Counted from the stretch's first letter, positions 27,125 through 36,333 are shown. The stretch: DNA of 64,000 nucleotides from an uncultured Succinivibrionaceae bacterium (GCA_900539665.1 UQCV01000001.1:1-64000), one strand, 5' to 3'. Numbers and translations: made by a program. The notes: generated by a model from the sequence alone, not told the origin.

Positions 27125-27939
27125 TGAAGCGATTGGAAAATACATCTCTTAGTTCCAAGGGCTTTACGCTAGTGGAATTAGTAGTCTGCATGGTGATTTT
27201 AGGCATTATATCAACTGTAGTGCTGGCTTTTTTAAGTAACGGGACTAAGTTTTTTGTTGAAACTTCAGCTCGCACGGAAATTTCAGTTTTAGGGCGTAAT
27301 TTAAGTTTGCGGTTAGAGCGTCATTTAGCTAATGCCTTGCCTTACAGCTACGATGTTTCTTCAGATAAAAAGAGCATTGATTTTTTGGAGGTTGTGGGCG
27401 CATATCGAGTACAAAAAGTACAAAAAGATGTGGCTCCTAATGAGTATATTGTCAGCTTTTTTGCGTCGACTAATACGCCGTTTACGAAGATGCGTGATCG
27501 GTGTTTGGCCTATGGCATTAAAGACGATGATTACCGTTTGTATCCCGCTATATTTAGCCGAGGCGATGAAGTAGTTAAAGGTCAACCTTTAACTCTAAAA
27601 GATTTAATCTGGAACGAGGGTGATTCCTTATTAAGTTTTAAGACAACTCTCGACTATAAAAGTTTGTCAGAAGGGGCGCGTATTTACTTTTTGGATAACT
27701 GTAGCTCGATTCGATATAGCCAAAACAGTGAAGCTTTAAAATACCAAGTTTTTAAATACGATCCGAATTTATCCACTAAGGTGGAAATCGGAAACTATGA
27801 TCTAACAGGAACTCCGGTCAAGCTTAAAGAGCTTAGGTTTAGTGCGGGCAGCACTGATGTATCTTTTGGCTTCCTTTTAATGAACCAAGATCAGTCTATG
27901 CCGGTAAGTCAGTATGTGGAGGTTACCAATGCTCCATAA
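27124..27939 (+). CDS. mshO: Type IV minor prepilin, MshO-like
   Basis: This 271-residue prepilin has leader MKRLENTSLSSKG before FTLVELVVCMVILGIISTVV. The family position is right (D-O-P order), and the large beta-rich globular domain, including RIYFLDNCSSIRYSQN (about 187-202), is of MshO/PilW size. It begins in the overlap with mshD and itself overlaps mshP by 11 bases, so the five pilin genes are probably translated as a coupled block. Confidence 0.75.
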   Translation: MKRLENTSLSSKGFTLVELVVCMVILGIISTVVLAFLSNGTKFFVETSARTEISVLGRNLSLRLERHLANALPYSYDVSSDKKSIDFLEVVGAYRVQKVQKDVAPNEYIVSFFASTNTPFTKMRDRCLAYGIKDDDYRLYPAIFSRGDEVVKGQPLTLKDLIWNEGDSLLSFKTTLDYKSLSEGARIYFLDNCSSIRYSQNSEALKYQVFKYDPNLSTKVEIGNYDLTGTPVKLKELRFSAGSTDVSFGFLLMNQDQSMPVSQYVEVTNAP

Positions 27940-28480
27940 AAATAAAGGCTCAATGCTTATTACCGCAATCTTTGTGATCGTGGTGTTTACTATTTTGATT
28001 GCCGTGATGTTTAGAATGGTGTCGGATACTAGACAGGCTAATATAAGCTCTGTTTACGCAACTAAAGCGGAAAACTTAGCCCAAGGAGCAGCAGAAATGA
28101 CTTTGTCAATGTTATTTGAACATGGCAAAGAAAATGCTGCCAATTCATCCTTATGGGCACAGTTAGAGTCAGCTGCCTCACCGCATCCGGTAAATAAGAA
28201 AACCTATGAAGTCATGAATTGTGCTCGCGATGGAGGGAAGGAACCATTTTGTAACGACTCACGGTGCCAAGTAAAATCAGTGACTATTACCCCATATAGT
28301 ACTGGGCATAGTACTGATACAACTGTCGTATATGAAGTGGTGGCTTCGGCTTCGTGTCAAGTTCCATGGGTTGATCATGCGTCTTCTGCGACAACACAAT
28401 ATTATCCGGTTGAACGTACCGTGCGTCTTCAGGTTTCTGATGTGCGGTGGTACAACGTGGATGCTATTAAGAAAAAATAA
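27929..28480 (+). CDS. mshP: MshP-like minor pilin (PilX type)
   Basis: This 183-residue protein has N-terminus MLHKNKGSMLITAIFVIVVF: a Gly before a hydrophobic helix but Ser at +1 and no Glu at +5, as in MshP and PilX-like components. The start at 27929 is 6 bases after GGAGG (27918-27922); an ATG at 27914 would overlap that site. It closes the operon. mshQ, the large last gene in Vibrio clusters, is not found before mreB. Confidence 0.7.
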   Translation: MLHKNKGSMLITAIFVIVVFTILIAVMFRMVSDTRQANISSVYATKAENLAQGAAEMTLSMLFEHGKENAANSSLWAQLESAASPHPVNKKTYEVMNCARDGGKEPFCNDSRCQVKSVTITPYSTGHSTDTTVVYEVVASASCQVPWVDHASSATTQYYPVERTVRLQVSDVRWYNVDAIKKK

Positions 28481-28904
28481 GTACAGTTGTCTTTGACACT
28501 TAAGGCATTAAAAACCTTGTTTAACAAGGGCTTTTAGTCAAAAAAACGTAGTAATATTTGACAAGCAAAGCTTAAATAGTGGTTTTTTAGCCATGTAACG
28601 GCTGTTTAAATTATTAATGGCAAGAGCCTACTAAATACGAGGCGAATTTTTAAAAAATTTGGTTTAATCCTCTTAAAAGGGACTTATTTATTAGTGAATA
28701 TTCTAAACAATTACGGTAGCGACTTTTGACCTAAGCGTTCATGGTGCGTTAGAGGCGTCAAGATGTTGTAATTGGTGCTTTAAATTAAGGTCGAGGTCAC
28801 TTTTTAATCTGAAAATACTTGTTTTAAGTATGTTATAATTCACGATAGCCTTCAGCGTAAAGGTGTGTAGCTGAATATAAAAAAACTATTGGATTCTTGG
28901 AATT
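28481..28904. other. Spacer between the msh operon and mreB
   Basis: This 424-base non-coding stretch contains a hairpin CCTTGT (28515-28520) / ACAAGG (28524-28529) followed by GCTTTTA, a weak candidate terminator for the msh operon, and the mreB promoter region near its right end. I see no gene and no obvious mshQ remnant in it. Confidence 0.5.
28831..28839 (+). promoter_or_regulatory. Extended -10 promoter upstream of mreB
   Basis: TGTTATAAT matches the extended -10 consensus TGnTATAAT exactly and lies 66 bases before the mreB ATG. No good -35 is seen at the expected distance, which extended -10 promoters tolerate. Confidence 0.5.
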
Positions 28905-29960
28905 ATGTTTAAAAAATTAAGAGGTCTGTTTTCTAACGACCTTTCAATCGATCTTGGAACGGCTAATACATTAATATATGTGAAAAACCAAGGGATTGTC
29001 CTTAATGAGCCTTCAGTGGTAGCAGTGCGCGACGTTCGTCCGCATAGCAGAAACCCAGTGGCTTTTGCGGTTGGGGCTGCTGCTAAGTCAATGCTTGGCA
29101 AAGCTCCAGAAAATATCAAAGTTGTTCGTCCAATGAAGGACGGCGTTATTGCCGATTGCCAATACACAGAACGCATGCTTGAAGAGTTTATGAACATTAT
29201 TTCTTCAAAGACTAGTCGTTTATGGGGTTTGGTTAAAGGCGCTCCAAGAGTTTTAGTTTGTGTGCCTCATGGTTCAACTCCAGTAGAACGTAATGCTATT
29301 CGTAATTCTGTTATGCGTTCAGGAGCTCGTGACGTATTTTTAATTACTGAACCTATGGCCGCTGCTGTTGGGGCTGAACTTCCAGTAACTGAAGCCTGTG
29401 GTTCAATGGTAGTTGATATCGGTGGTGGGACCACTGAAGTTGCGATCGTGGCTTTAGGTGGGATCGTATACGCATCCTCTGTCAGAACTGGTGGTGACCG
29501 TTTTGATCAGTCAATTGTGCGTTATATACGCGACAAACACCGTATGGAAATTGGTGAAGTTACAGCTGAAAAAGTAAAAATTGAAATTGGGTGTGCCTTA
29601 GAAGACGAAGAACCTAAGACTATGGAAATTCGTGGTCAGAGTATCTTAGAACAAGCGCCACGCTCAATTACTATCAGTTCTCAAGAAGTGCAAGAAGCAT
29701 TACAAGATCCACTAAAGAATGTCATTACTGCAGTAAAAAATGCTTTAAACAATGCGCCTCCAGAATTATCAGCTGATATTTCTGCTAAAGGCATGGTGAT
29801 AACTGGCGGTGGGGCCTTACTTCGTAACATCGACAAGGTTATCAGTGAACAGACTCAAGTTAGAGTAACTGTAGCTAAAGATCCTCTTACCTGCGTGGCA
29901 CGCGGTGGGGGGAAGGCCCTCGAAATGTATGATACTACTGGGATCTCACTTTTTGAGTAG
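28905..29960 (+). CDS. mreB: Rod shape-determining protein MreB
   Basis: MreB is the bacterial actin that guides cell-wall elongation. The 351-residue protein has normal length, with phosphate-1 motif SIDLGTANTLIYVKNQG (about 14-30), phosphate-2 motif VVDIGGGTTEVAIVALGG (about 168-185) and adenosine motif GMVITGGGALLRNID (about 292-306). An N-terminal MFKKLRGLFS amphipathic helix binds membrane. An extended -10 promoter lies upstream and a strong terminator follows, so mreB is also expressed apart from mreCD. Confidence 0.97.
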   Translation: MFKKLRGLFSNDLSIDLGTANTLIYVKNQGIVLNEPSVVAVRDVRPHSRNPVAFAVGAAAKSMLGKAPENIKVVRPMKDGVIADCQYTERMLEEFMNIISSKTSRLWGLVKGAPRVLVCVPHGSTPVERNAIRNSVMRSGARDVFLITEPMAAAVGAELPVTEACGSMVVDIGGGTTEVAIVALGGIVYASSVRTGGDRFDQSIVRYIRDKHRMEIGEVTAEKVKIEIGCALEDEEPKTMEIRGQSILEQAPRSITISSQEVQEALQDPLKNVITAVKNALNNAPPELSADISAKGMVITGGGALLRNIDKVISEQTQVRVTVAKDPLTCVARGGGKALEMYDTTGISLFE

Positions 29961-29985
29961 TCATGGATTATTAGTGGCCTAATCT

Positions 29986-30026
29986 AAAAACCCGCAGACC
30001 GAAAATTAGTCGGATGCGGGTTTTGT
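29986..30026 (+). terminator. Terminator or attenuator between mreB and mreC
   Basis: Stem AAAACCCGCA (29987-29996) / TGCGGGTTTT (30015-30024) encloses an 18-base loop with a small inner pairing and ends in a T-run. It can end or attenuate mreB transcripts before mreCD, letting MreB be made in excess. Confidence 0.8.
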
Positions 30027-30067
30027 TATAAAAAACGATTGTGTTTTTACCTAAGGTACTTGCTTAT

Positions 30068-31204
30068 ATGGGTGAAAAATTTGGAATATCTGGGCTATCA
30101 GCAAACGCAAGGTTTGTGCTTACAGGAATAGTTTCTTTACTCCTGATGGTTTGTGATTCTCATTTTAATATGTTTAAAGATGTACGTTATTACGTTGAAA
30201 GTGTAATGACGCCATTGTTTTATATCGCTGATGCTCCTAATACGTTAGTTTATAACGTAGAGGAACGTATGGTTTCATACAACGATCTATTAAACGAAAA
30301 TCGTTTTTTACGGCAGCAAATAGCCGAAATTAGGACAGATTTACTCCGATATGACAGCTTAGCTCAAGAAAATGAGCAATTAAAAAAGTTAAATAACTCC
30401 TACGGCAATGTTTATATGCGCATTGGAGCCGAAGTTTTAAGAGTTGATACTAACCCTTTTTCGATGACGGTTTTAATCAACCGTGGGCGCAAAGATGGGG
30501 TGTATGAAGGCCAGCCGGTGATAAATGAACAAGGGGTAGTGGGGCAAGTAATCAGTGTAGCTCATGCTACGAGCCGAGTATTGTTATTGTCGGATCAAAA
30601 CCATGCTTTGCCAGTAGTGGTCATGCGAAATGGGGTTCGCGCCATCGTTAGTGGTACCGGGTTATCTAATGAGTTAGTAATTAAAAATTTACCACGTAAT
30701 GTGGATATTAAAGTTGGCGACTTGTTGGTAACTTCTGGTTTAGGAGGTAGATTTCCAGGTGGCTATCCGGTGGCTAAGGTTGTAAAGTCTGAAGGCCGAG
30801 AAGGGTTGCAATTTGCGGAAATAAAAGCGGTTCCATTAGCTTCTTTAGACAGATTGCGCCATATGCTTCTTATTTGGAATCATGAGCCTGACTTTGAATT
30901 GTTTGAAGACGGTAAACAAGAAGAAGATGTCATTGAGAATATGATTAAAAAGGTCTTGCCTCCATTGTTACCTGAAGGCAAACAAGGTGGAGGAAGCCTT
31001 GGTTCTTATTCATCAAAACGTAGTCCTCACAATAGACAGACTCAAGCAGGAACTTTGGAAAATAACGAGTCCGCAAAACCTAAAGTGGAAAGCTCAACCG
31101 CAAAAGCTAAAAATATCAAATCTAAGTCCGAGGTAAAACAACCTTCTGCGAAAGCAGAACATAGCGACCCAAAAAAATTGCAGGAGTCTAGTCATGCGCA
31201 CTAA
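30068..31204 (+). CDS. mreC: Rod shape-determining protein MreC
   Basis: MreC is a bitopic inner-membrane scaffold of the elongasome. From the ATG at 30068 the protein has 378 residues: a short cytoplasmic start MGEKFGISGLS, a membrane helix (about 14-32), a coiled coil with LRQQIAEIRTDLLRYDSLAQ (about 79-98) and the periplasmic double beta-barrel containing INRGRKDGVYEGQPVINEQG. The last 90 residues are a Lys/Ser/Pro-rich tail. A GTG at 30041 is also in frame, but the terminator is next to it and it has no ribosome binding site. The gene overlaps mreD by 11 bases. Confidence 0.9.
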   Translation: MGEKFGISGLSANARFVLTGIVSLLLMVCDSHFNMFKDVRYYVESVMTPLFYIADAPNTLVYNVEERMVSYNDLLNENRFLRQQIAEIRTDLLRYDSLAQENEQLKKLNNSYGNVYMRIGAEVLRVDTNPFSMTVLINRGRKDGVYEGQPVINEQGVVGQVISVAHATSRVLLLSDQNHALPVVVMRNGVRAIVSGTGLSNELVIKNLPRNVDIKVGDLLVTSGLGGRFPGGYPVAKVVKSEGREGLQFAEIKAVPLASLDRLRHMLLIWNHEPDFELFEDGKQEEDVIENMIKKVLPPLLPEGKQGGGSLGSYSSKRSPHNRQTQAGTLENNESAKPKVESSTAKAKNIKSKSEVKQPSAKAEHSDPKKLQESSHAH

Positions 31205-31700
31205 TAGCACAAGTTGTTACCTAGTTATTATCTTTAGCTTGGTGCTAGCTGTGGTTTTGTCTTTAGCTAGTATTCCTTTAAATTTTCAGAAAGTGGTGCC
31301 TAGTTTTGTGCCGATGGTTTTATTGTATTGGGCCATTGTTGAACCACAAAAAGTTAATGTTGGTATTAGCTGGGTAGCGGGATTATTTTTAGATTTAGCT
31401 TTGGGGGCTACCTTAGGTATTCATGCCTCAGCCATGGCTTTTATGACTTGGTCATTGGTGACATTTTTCCCTAACATTCGTTTTTATTCATTGCTCCAAA
31501 AAGATGTAGTTGTAGCTTCAATAAATTTTGTGGGTCAGTTTTTGTTGTTTTGGTCGGAACATATTTTTGGGGCGGTTACAGTTGATTACAATATTTTGCT
31601 GTCATGCGTGGCTACAGCCATTTTGTGGCCGGTTTGTTATGTGATACTAAATATGTTGTATTCGATGGTGCAAACTGGAACGAGACGAGAATATGAATAA
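31194..31700 (+). CDS. mreD: Rod shape-determining protein MreD
   Basis: This 168-residue polytopic membrane protein has about five hydrophobic helices, the usual MreD size and the family-type VPMVLLYWAIVEPQKVNVG (about 38-56) followed by WVAGLFLDLALGATLGIHA. It partners MreC in the elongasome. AGGAG lies before the ATG inside the end of mreC, and the stop overlaps the maf start by 8 bases. Confidence 0.92.
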   Translation: MRTNSTSCYLVIIFSLVLAVVLSLASIPLNFQKVVPSFVPMVLLYWAIVEPQKVNVGISWVAGLFLDLALGATLGIHASAMAFMTWSLVTFFPNIRFYSLLQKDVVVASINFVGQFLLFWSEHIFGAVTVDYNILLSCVATAILWPVCYVILNMLYSMVQTGTRREYE

Positions 31701-32262
31701 CTTGATTTTAGCGTCGTCCTCCCCGCGCCGGGTGCAACTTTTGTCGGACATGGGGTATTGTTTTAAGACCTGTAGCCCCAATATTGATGAAACTAGGCGT
31801 GAGCATGAAGAAGCGGCTCAATATTGTGAACGTATGGCTAGTGAAAAAGCCCTAGTGGTGGCCAAACAAAATCCTCAAGCAGTAGTTATTGGGGCGGATA
31901 CGATAGTGGTTTTTGGGGGACACATAATTGGAAAACCTAAAGACTTAGCTCATTTTAAACAAATCATGGAGCTATTGCAGGGGCAAACGCACCAAGTTAT
32001 AACTGCAGTTGCAGTGGTTTTGGCAGGACAGGTTAATAAATTTAACGTACGTACCAACGTAGAGTTTCGTTCTCTTACCGCGGAGGAAATTGAAAATTAT
32101 TGGTATAGCGGTGAACCAAAAGATAAAGCAGGTGGCTATGCGATCCAAGGTAAAGGTGGACAGTTTGTGACCTCAATTTCAGGTAGCTTTAGTAACGTTG
32201 TTGGGTTGCCACAGGTTGAGCTTCATGCCTTATTATCAAGTCTTGGAGTTACCCGTGGTTGA
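31693..32262 (+). CDS. maf: Maf-type nucleoside triphosphate pyrophosphatase (YhdE-like)
   Basis: This 189-residue house-cleaning enzyme of the Maf family hydrolyses nucleoside triphosphates (dTTP/UTP in the YhdE subgroup) to monophosphates. ILASSSPRRVQLL (about 5-17) is the phosphate-binding signature. VVIGADTIVVFGGHIIGKPKD (shown in parts: VVIGADTIV and IIGKPKD, about 64-84) carries the catalytic Asp, and KAGGYAIQGKGGQFV is the conserved substrate loop. The position after mreBCD and before rng is that of E. coli yhdE. It overlaps both neighbours by 8 bases. Confidence 0.92.
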   Translation: MNNLILASSSPRRVQLLSDMGYCFKTCSPNIDETRREHEEAAQYCERMASEKALVVAKQNPQAVVIGADTIVVFGGHIIGKPKDLAHFKQIMELLQGQTHQVITAVAVVLAGQVNKFNVRTNVEFRSLTAEEIENYWYSGEPKDKAGGYAIQGKGGQFVTSISGSFSNVVGLPQVELHALLSSLGVTRG

Positions 32263-33697
32263 GCTATGTTTAGCCCTTAAAGGTCTGGTAAAATTAGCGG
32301 CTGTATTTAAGGAACAAAAACTGGTCGAATTAGTAGCTACTCGAGAAACGGATGGCATTATTGGGCGTATCTACGCAGGCAAAGTGGAACGAGTGGTTTC
32401 TGGTTTACAAGCGGCCTTTGTGAACATTGGGGGCGATAAAGCGGCATATTTACAAGCGGTAGACGTCCCACTATGTCAGTTAAAAGGGGAAAAGCGCGAT
32501 ATTGCGACTGTGTTATATCCAGGCATGATTATTCTGGTGCAAGTAATTCGTGAAAGCTTCGGTGAAAAAGGTCCACGTGTATCCATGGACCTTGCGCTTG
32601 CCAGCTCCTTAGCGGTTTATCGGCCATTAGGAAATGGCATTAGTTTTTCTAAAAGCATTTCAAATCCAAATTTAAAAGAAACGCTGGTGGCCAAATTATC
32701 TTCCCCTTTAACTTCTCCTCTTAAAGGCGGAGTGACCGTTAGAACTCAGGCGCTAGACGTGGTTCCCGATAATGTTATTAGCGAAGTTAATTATCTACAG
32801 GCATCTTGGCAAAAAGCTCAATCAAAACACGACGGTTTATATTTAGGTGAAATTTGGTCGCCTAATGATTTCAAAGCGCAGATTGCCTCGTTGAAGAATG
32901 TGTGGGCGCCTCAGGTAATTGTAAGCGACGAAGATTTAGCGCCGGAAGAAATTAGCGTTTTAAATTCTAATGCTAGCTGTGGAGCGTCTGACATCTTAAA
33001 TAACAACGTTTTAGCTCAAGTTAGGGGTAATGATTTTGCGGCGATATTTCCTCGCTTTGTAGCTGAAATTAATAAATTGCTTGCGCGTAAGGTTACATTA
33101 CCTTGTGGGGGAGAAATCATTATAGATGAAACTGAGGCCCTCACGGTTATTGATGTGGATAGTAGTGCTTTTGTCGGAGCGGGGAAAAATCGGGCTAATG
33201 ACGTAGCGCTAAAAACCAACCTTGAAGCGGCAACCATTATTGCTAGAGAATTAAAGTTACGTAATATTGGTGGCGCCATAATCATTGATTTTATTAATTT
33301 AGCGGATAAAAAGTCCCAAGCTATGGTGCTAGCTATATTAAATGAGGCTTTAGCCCAAGATAAGACTAGTAGTATTTGCTTTGGCTTTACTAAGCTTGGT
33401 TTGGTTGAGATTTCCCGTAAACGTCAAGCTCCAAGTATCAAACAACTGCTTACTACTAACTGTCTATATTGTGGTGCAGGCGTTATGCCTAATAAATTTT
33501 GGCAAGTTTGTAATATGCGGGCTGAGATTTTAGCTTTAATACAGACTTCAAGAAAGCCCAAGGCACTAAAAGTGTGCTGCGATTTAGAAACAGCAGAGCT
33601 TTACCAAAGCATTTATGGAAAACATAATTTGAACATTGAATGGGTTCTTAGCCCAAATCAACCCAAAGCTACAGGTTATGAAGTTTTAATGGCCTAA
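32255..33697 (+). CDS. rng: Ribonuclease G
   Basis: RNase G matures the 5' end of 16S rRNA and takes part in mRNA decay. From the GTG at 32255, six bases after GGAG (32245-32248), the protein has 480 residues (E. coli 489). It has an S1 domain (about 35-130), the catalytic part with DETEALTVIDVDSSAFVG and IIIDFINLADKK holding the metal-binding Asp residues, and the zinc-link motif CLYCGAG. An ATG at 32198 lies deep within maf and would add an unrelated N-terminus. The start overlaps the maf stop by 8 bases, as expected for a coupled operon. Confidence 0.93.
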   Translation: MVELCLALKGLVKLAAVFKEQKLVELVATRETDGIIGRIYAGKVERVVSGLQAAFVNIGGDKAAYLQAVDVPLCQLKGEKRDIATVLYPGMIILVQVIRESFGEKGPRVSMDLALASSLAVYRPLGNGISFSKSISNPNLKETLVAKLSSPLTSPLKGGVTVRTQALDVVPDNVISEVNYLQASWQKAQSKHDGLYLGEIWSPNDFKAQIASLKNVWAPQVIVSDEDLAPEEISVLNSNASCGASDILNNNVLAQVRGNDFAAIFPRFVAEINKLLARKVTLPCGGEIIIDETEALTVIDVDSSAFVGAGKNRANDVALKTNLEAATIIARELKLRNIGGAIIIDFINLADKKSQAMVLAILNEALAQDKTSSICFGFTKLGLVEISRKRQAPSIKQLLTTNCLYCGAGVMPNKFWQVCNMRAEILALIQTSRKPKALKVCCDLETAELYQSIYGKHNLNIEWVLSPNQPKATGYEVLMA

Positions 33698-33724
33698 ATG
33701 GACCAGCGCAAAGAGGCTTTTAAC

Positions 33725-34540
33725 ATGAATAAAGTACAAGTAGTGGTTTTAGAGCTCGAGGCTAAAACTAAAACGATTGCGGAGTTAGTTTTGGATCTTA
33801 AGACCCAATTGACTCAAGTACTACCAAAATCAACAATGCGCCTGGTCCCAACAGTGGTCGTTTTACCGGAAAACTTTTTATTTTATTCGGCCGATCCGCA
33901 CCGGGTGCGTGAATTTGCGTCAGGGCCACTTTTAAATCAGACCTTAGATTCTTTAGCAGCTGTGGCCAAGGAACAGCGTGTGTGGCTCATTGCAGGTTCT
34001 TTACCGGTCTTAGAAGCTGATGGTTTTATGTATATCGAGACTATCTGTTTTAATGATCAGGGAATTGAAGTTGCTCGTTACCGCAAGAATCATCTTTTTA
34101 AAGCAGTAGTTGGGGTAACTACATATGATGAAGGGGCCATTTATGCTCCTGGCCATGACTTAGTGGTGCTCGATATAGCGGGGTTTAAATTTGGTTTAGC
34201 TGTTTGTTTTGATTTGCGCTTCCCTATAATGTTTGCTTTTTTAAGAAAATTAGGCGCTGAAGTATTAGTGGTACCGGCTGCTTTTACGGCTATAAGTGGC
34301 GAACTTGCTTGGGAAAGCTTAATTAGAGCTCGTGCGATCGAAACTCAGTGTTATGCGGTCGGTTGTGGTTTGGTGGGTCAAGGAGAAAACGGGGCCCAAA
34401 CCTGGGGGCATTCGTTAATTGTCGGACCAAGTGGAAAAGTTTTAGTGCGTTGTGAAGCTAAAAAAATGATTACGGCTACCTTACAAAAAACAGAATTAGA
34501 GTTAGTCCGTAAAAATATGCCTATGCCTATTGATGATTAG
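33725..34540 (+). CDS. Carbon-nitrogen hydrolase (nitrilase family, Nit-type)
   Basis: This 271-residue nitrilase-fold amidase has the complete triad Glu49 (LPENFLF), Lys121 (YRKNHLF) and Cys161 (LAVCFDLRFP). The Nit1/YbeM branch removes deaminated glutathione, a likely but unproven role here. The ATG at 33725 follows AGAGG (33712-33716); an ATG at 33698 directly after the rng stop has none. In many gammaproteobacteria the order is rng-yhdP-nit-tldD. Here yhdP is absent and nit follows rng directly. Confidence 0.85.
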   Translation: MNKVQVVVLELEAKTKTIAELVLDLKTQLTQVLPKSTMRLVPTVVVLPENFLFYSADPHRVREFASGPLLNQTLDSLAAVAKEQRVWLIAGSLPVLEADGFMYIETICFNDQGIEVARYRKNHLFKAVVGVTTYDEGAIYAPGHDLVVLDIAGFKFGLAVCFDLRFPIMFAFLRKLGAEVLVVPAAFTAISGELAWESLIRARAIETQCYAVGCGLVGQGENGAQTWGHSLIVGPSGKVLVRCEAKKMITATLQKTELELVRKNMPMPIDD

Positions 34541-34665
34541 TGCTCGTCAAATTTGAAACTTAAGGTTACACCTAGGTGTTTCCACTTTAAGGGCTAAAAA
34601 CGTTATGATTGTTTTCTTTAGGTACACTTTTTAGGTAAAACGTGTCCCCACACCTTGATACAATG

Positions 34666-34671
34666 TATAAT
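34666..34671 (+). promoter_or_regulatory. Candidate -10 element upstream of tldD
   Basis: TATAAT at 34666-34671 lies 35 bases before the tldD start, with no good -35 element. A perfect palindrome ACACCTAGGTGT (34568-34579) lies within a larger imperfect inverted repeat further upstream and could be a terminator remnant or operator. Confidence 0.3.
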
Positions 34672-34705
34672 AAACTGTTACATAGATTAATTAGGAAGCA
34701 AAATC

Positions 34706-36220
34706 GTGAAGAACGCAAGGGATATTTTTACCTCAGTTGAGCAGAAGATACTTACAGCTAATGACCTTGATCTAAACTTTCTAGGCAAAATGTTGGGGCG
34801 CTTAGAGAGCAGTAATGTAGATTTTGCTGATATTTATTTTGAAAATAATGTCTACGAAGGCTGGCATTTTAGTGAAGGCATTATCAAATCTACTAGCTTT
34901 GCTATCGATCTTGGATTCGGTATTCGTGGGGTAACAGGTAGTACCACTGATTTTGCTTATTCAAGCGAAGTAAACCCTCGAGCAGTAGCTCAAACTACAG
35001 ATGTTGTGTGTGGTAGCTCTAAACGTGGCAATGAATGTCGTGTTTGTGTGGATAAAAGACAAGATTTTGATGTTTTATACAGTGATGAATTCCCATTTAG
35101 CCATGTAGCTCGAAGCTATATTGTGGATATCTTGCGTGAAATGGACGCTTATGCTCATAGCCTCGATCCACGAGTAAGACAGGTACAAATTTCTTTATCT
35201 GGTGGGTTAACCGATTCTTTGGTTGTAGCCTCCGATACTGGGGCTGCTGCTGATATTAGACCTTCGCTCCGTTTAAGTTGCAACGTTACCATGGAAGAAA
35301 ATGGAGTCACAGTTTCTGGCCATGGCGCTTGTGGTAGATGTATTGATTTTAGCTGGTTAGCTGAGGATGTGGCAGTAGCGCCTCTTGAACATGTGCCTGG
35401 TACTTACTGTGCTCCTGACAAATTAGAAATCAAAAAAAGATATCTTGCGGTAGCGCGTGAAGCTGTGCGTTCTGCTCAGGTTGAATTATGTGCTGAACCG
35501 GTGAAGGCTGGTTCTATGCCTTTAGTCTTATCAGCAGGTTGGCCAGCAGTGTTAATCCATGAAGCAGTTGGTCATGGGTTAGAAGCTGATGCTATTCGTA
35601 AGGGGACCTCGATCTTTAAAGACTATATGGGCAAACAGATCGCTTCTCCATTATGTACGATTGTAGATGATGGAACTATCCCTGAAAGACCAGGGAGCTC
35701 AAGCGTTGATAGCGAAGGCACTCCTTCAAAACGTAATGTTTTGGTGGAGAACGGTAGGCTACAAAAATACATGACCGATAAGTTAAATGCGCGCTTAATG
35801 GGTTTAGAATTAACTGGTAATGGGCGCCGTGACGGTTATGCTTCATTGCCAATTCCGCGTATGACGAATACCTATTTACTCCCAGGTCATGACAAAATTG
35901 AAGATATGATAGCTTCCGTTAAAGATGGGATTTTTGCGGTAAATTTCGGTGGTGGACAGGTAGATCCATCAACCTCTAAGTTTACTTTTAGTGCAAGTGA
36001 AGCCTATAAAATTGAAAATGGTAAAATTGCAGGTCCGGTTAAGGGAGCAACCTTAATTGGTACAGGGGTAGATGTACTTAATAAAGTATCAATGTTAGGG
36101 GAAAACCTTGAACTTGATAAAGGTAATGGCCATTGTGGTAAGTGCGGACAAAGTATTCCAGTAGGGATTGGTCAACCAGCGCTTAAGCTTGATGAAATTA
36201 CCGTAGGTGGCACTTTGTAA
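34706..36220 (+). CDS. tldD: Metalloprotease TldD
   Basis: TldD forms a heterodimeric zinc metalloprotease with TldE/PmbA that degrades peptides and processes microcin and antitoxin substrates. The 504-residue protein carries HEAVGHGLEAD (about 285-295), the HExxxH metal site. The N-terminal domain starts near residue 20. The C-terminal third contains the conserved GVDVLNKVSMLGENLEL and a Cys-rich CGKCGQSIPVGIGQPALK tail, as in TldD. The start is GTG with TTAGGA upstream. Its partner pmbA is at 37760, separated by two minus-strand genes. Confidence 0.95.
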   Translation: MKNARDIFTSVEQKILTANDLDLNFLGKMLGRLESSNVDFADIYFENNVYEGWHFSEGIIKSTSFAIDLGFGIRGVTGSTTDFAYSSEVNPRAVAQTTDVVCGSSKRGNECRVCVDKRQDFDVLYSDEFPFSHVARSYIVDILREMDAYAHSLDPRVRQVQISLSGGLTDSLVVASDTGAAADIRPSLRLSCNVTMEENGVTVSGHGACGRCIDFSWLAEDVAVAPLEHVPGTYCAPDKLEIKKRYLAVAREAVRSAQVELCAEPVKAGSMPLVLSAGWPAVLIHEAVGHGLEADAIRKGTSIFKDYMGKQIASPLCTIVDDGTIPERPGSSSVDSEGTPSKRNVLVENGRLQKYMTDKLNARLMGLELTGNGRRDGYASLPIPRMTNTYLLPGHDKIEDMIASVKDGIFAVNFGGGQVDPSTSKFTFSASEAYKIENGKIAGPVKGATLIGTGVDVLNKVSMLGENLELDKGNGHCGKCGQSIPVGIGQPALKLDEITVGGTL

Positions 36221-36295
36221 AATAACCAAACTATGGAACTTTAAAATAGTGTCGCCTAATAAGCAAGCTAAAGCATTTAGTTCTATGTCGATCAT

Positions 36296-36333
36296 AAAAG
36301 CCTTAGGTTAAATTTGACCTAAGGCTTTTGTTT
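36296..36333 (+). terminator. Rho-independent terminator after tldD
   Basis: A 13-bp stem AAAAGCCTTAGGT (36296-36308) / ACCTAAGGCTTTT (36317-36329) with an 8-base loop is followed by a T-rich run. It is nearly symmetric and may work in both directions. Confidence 0.85.
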
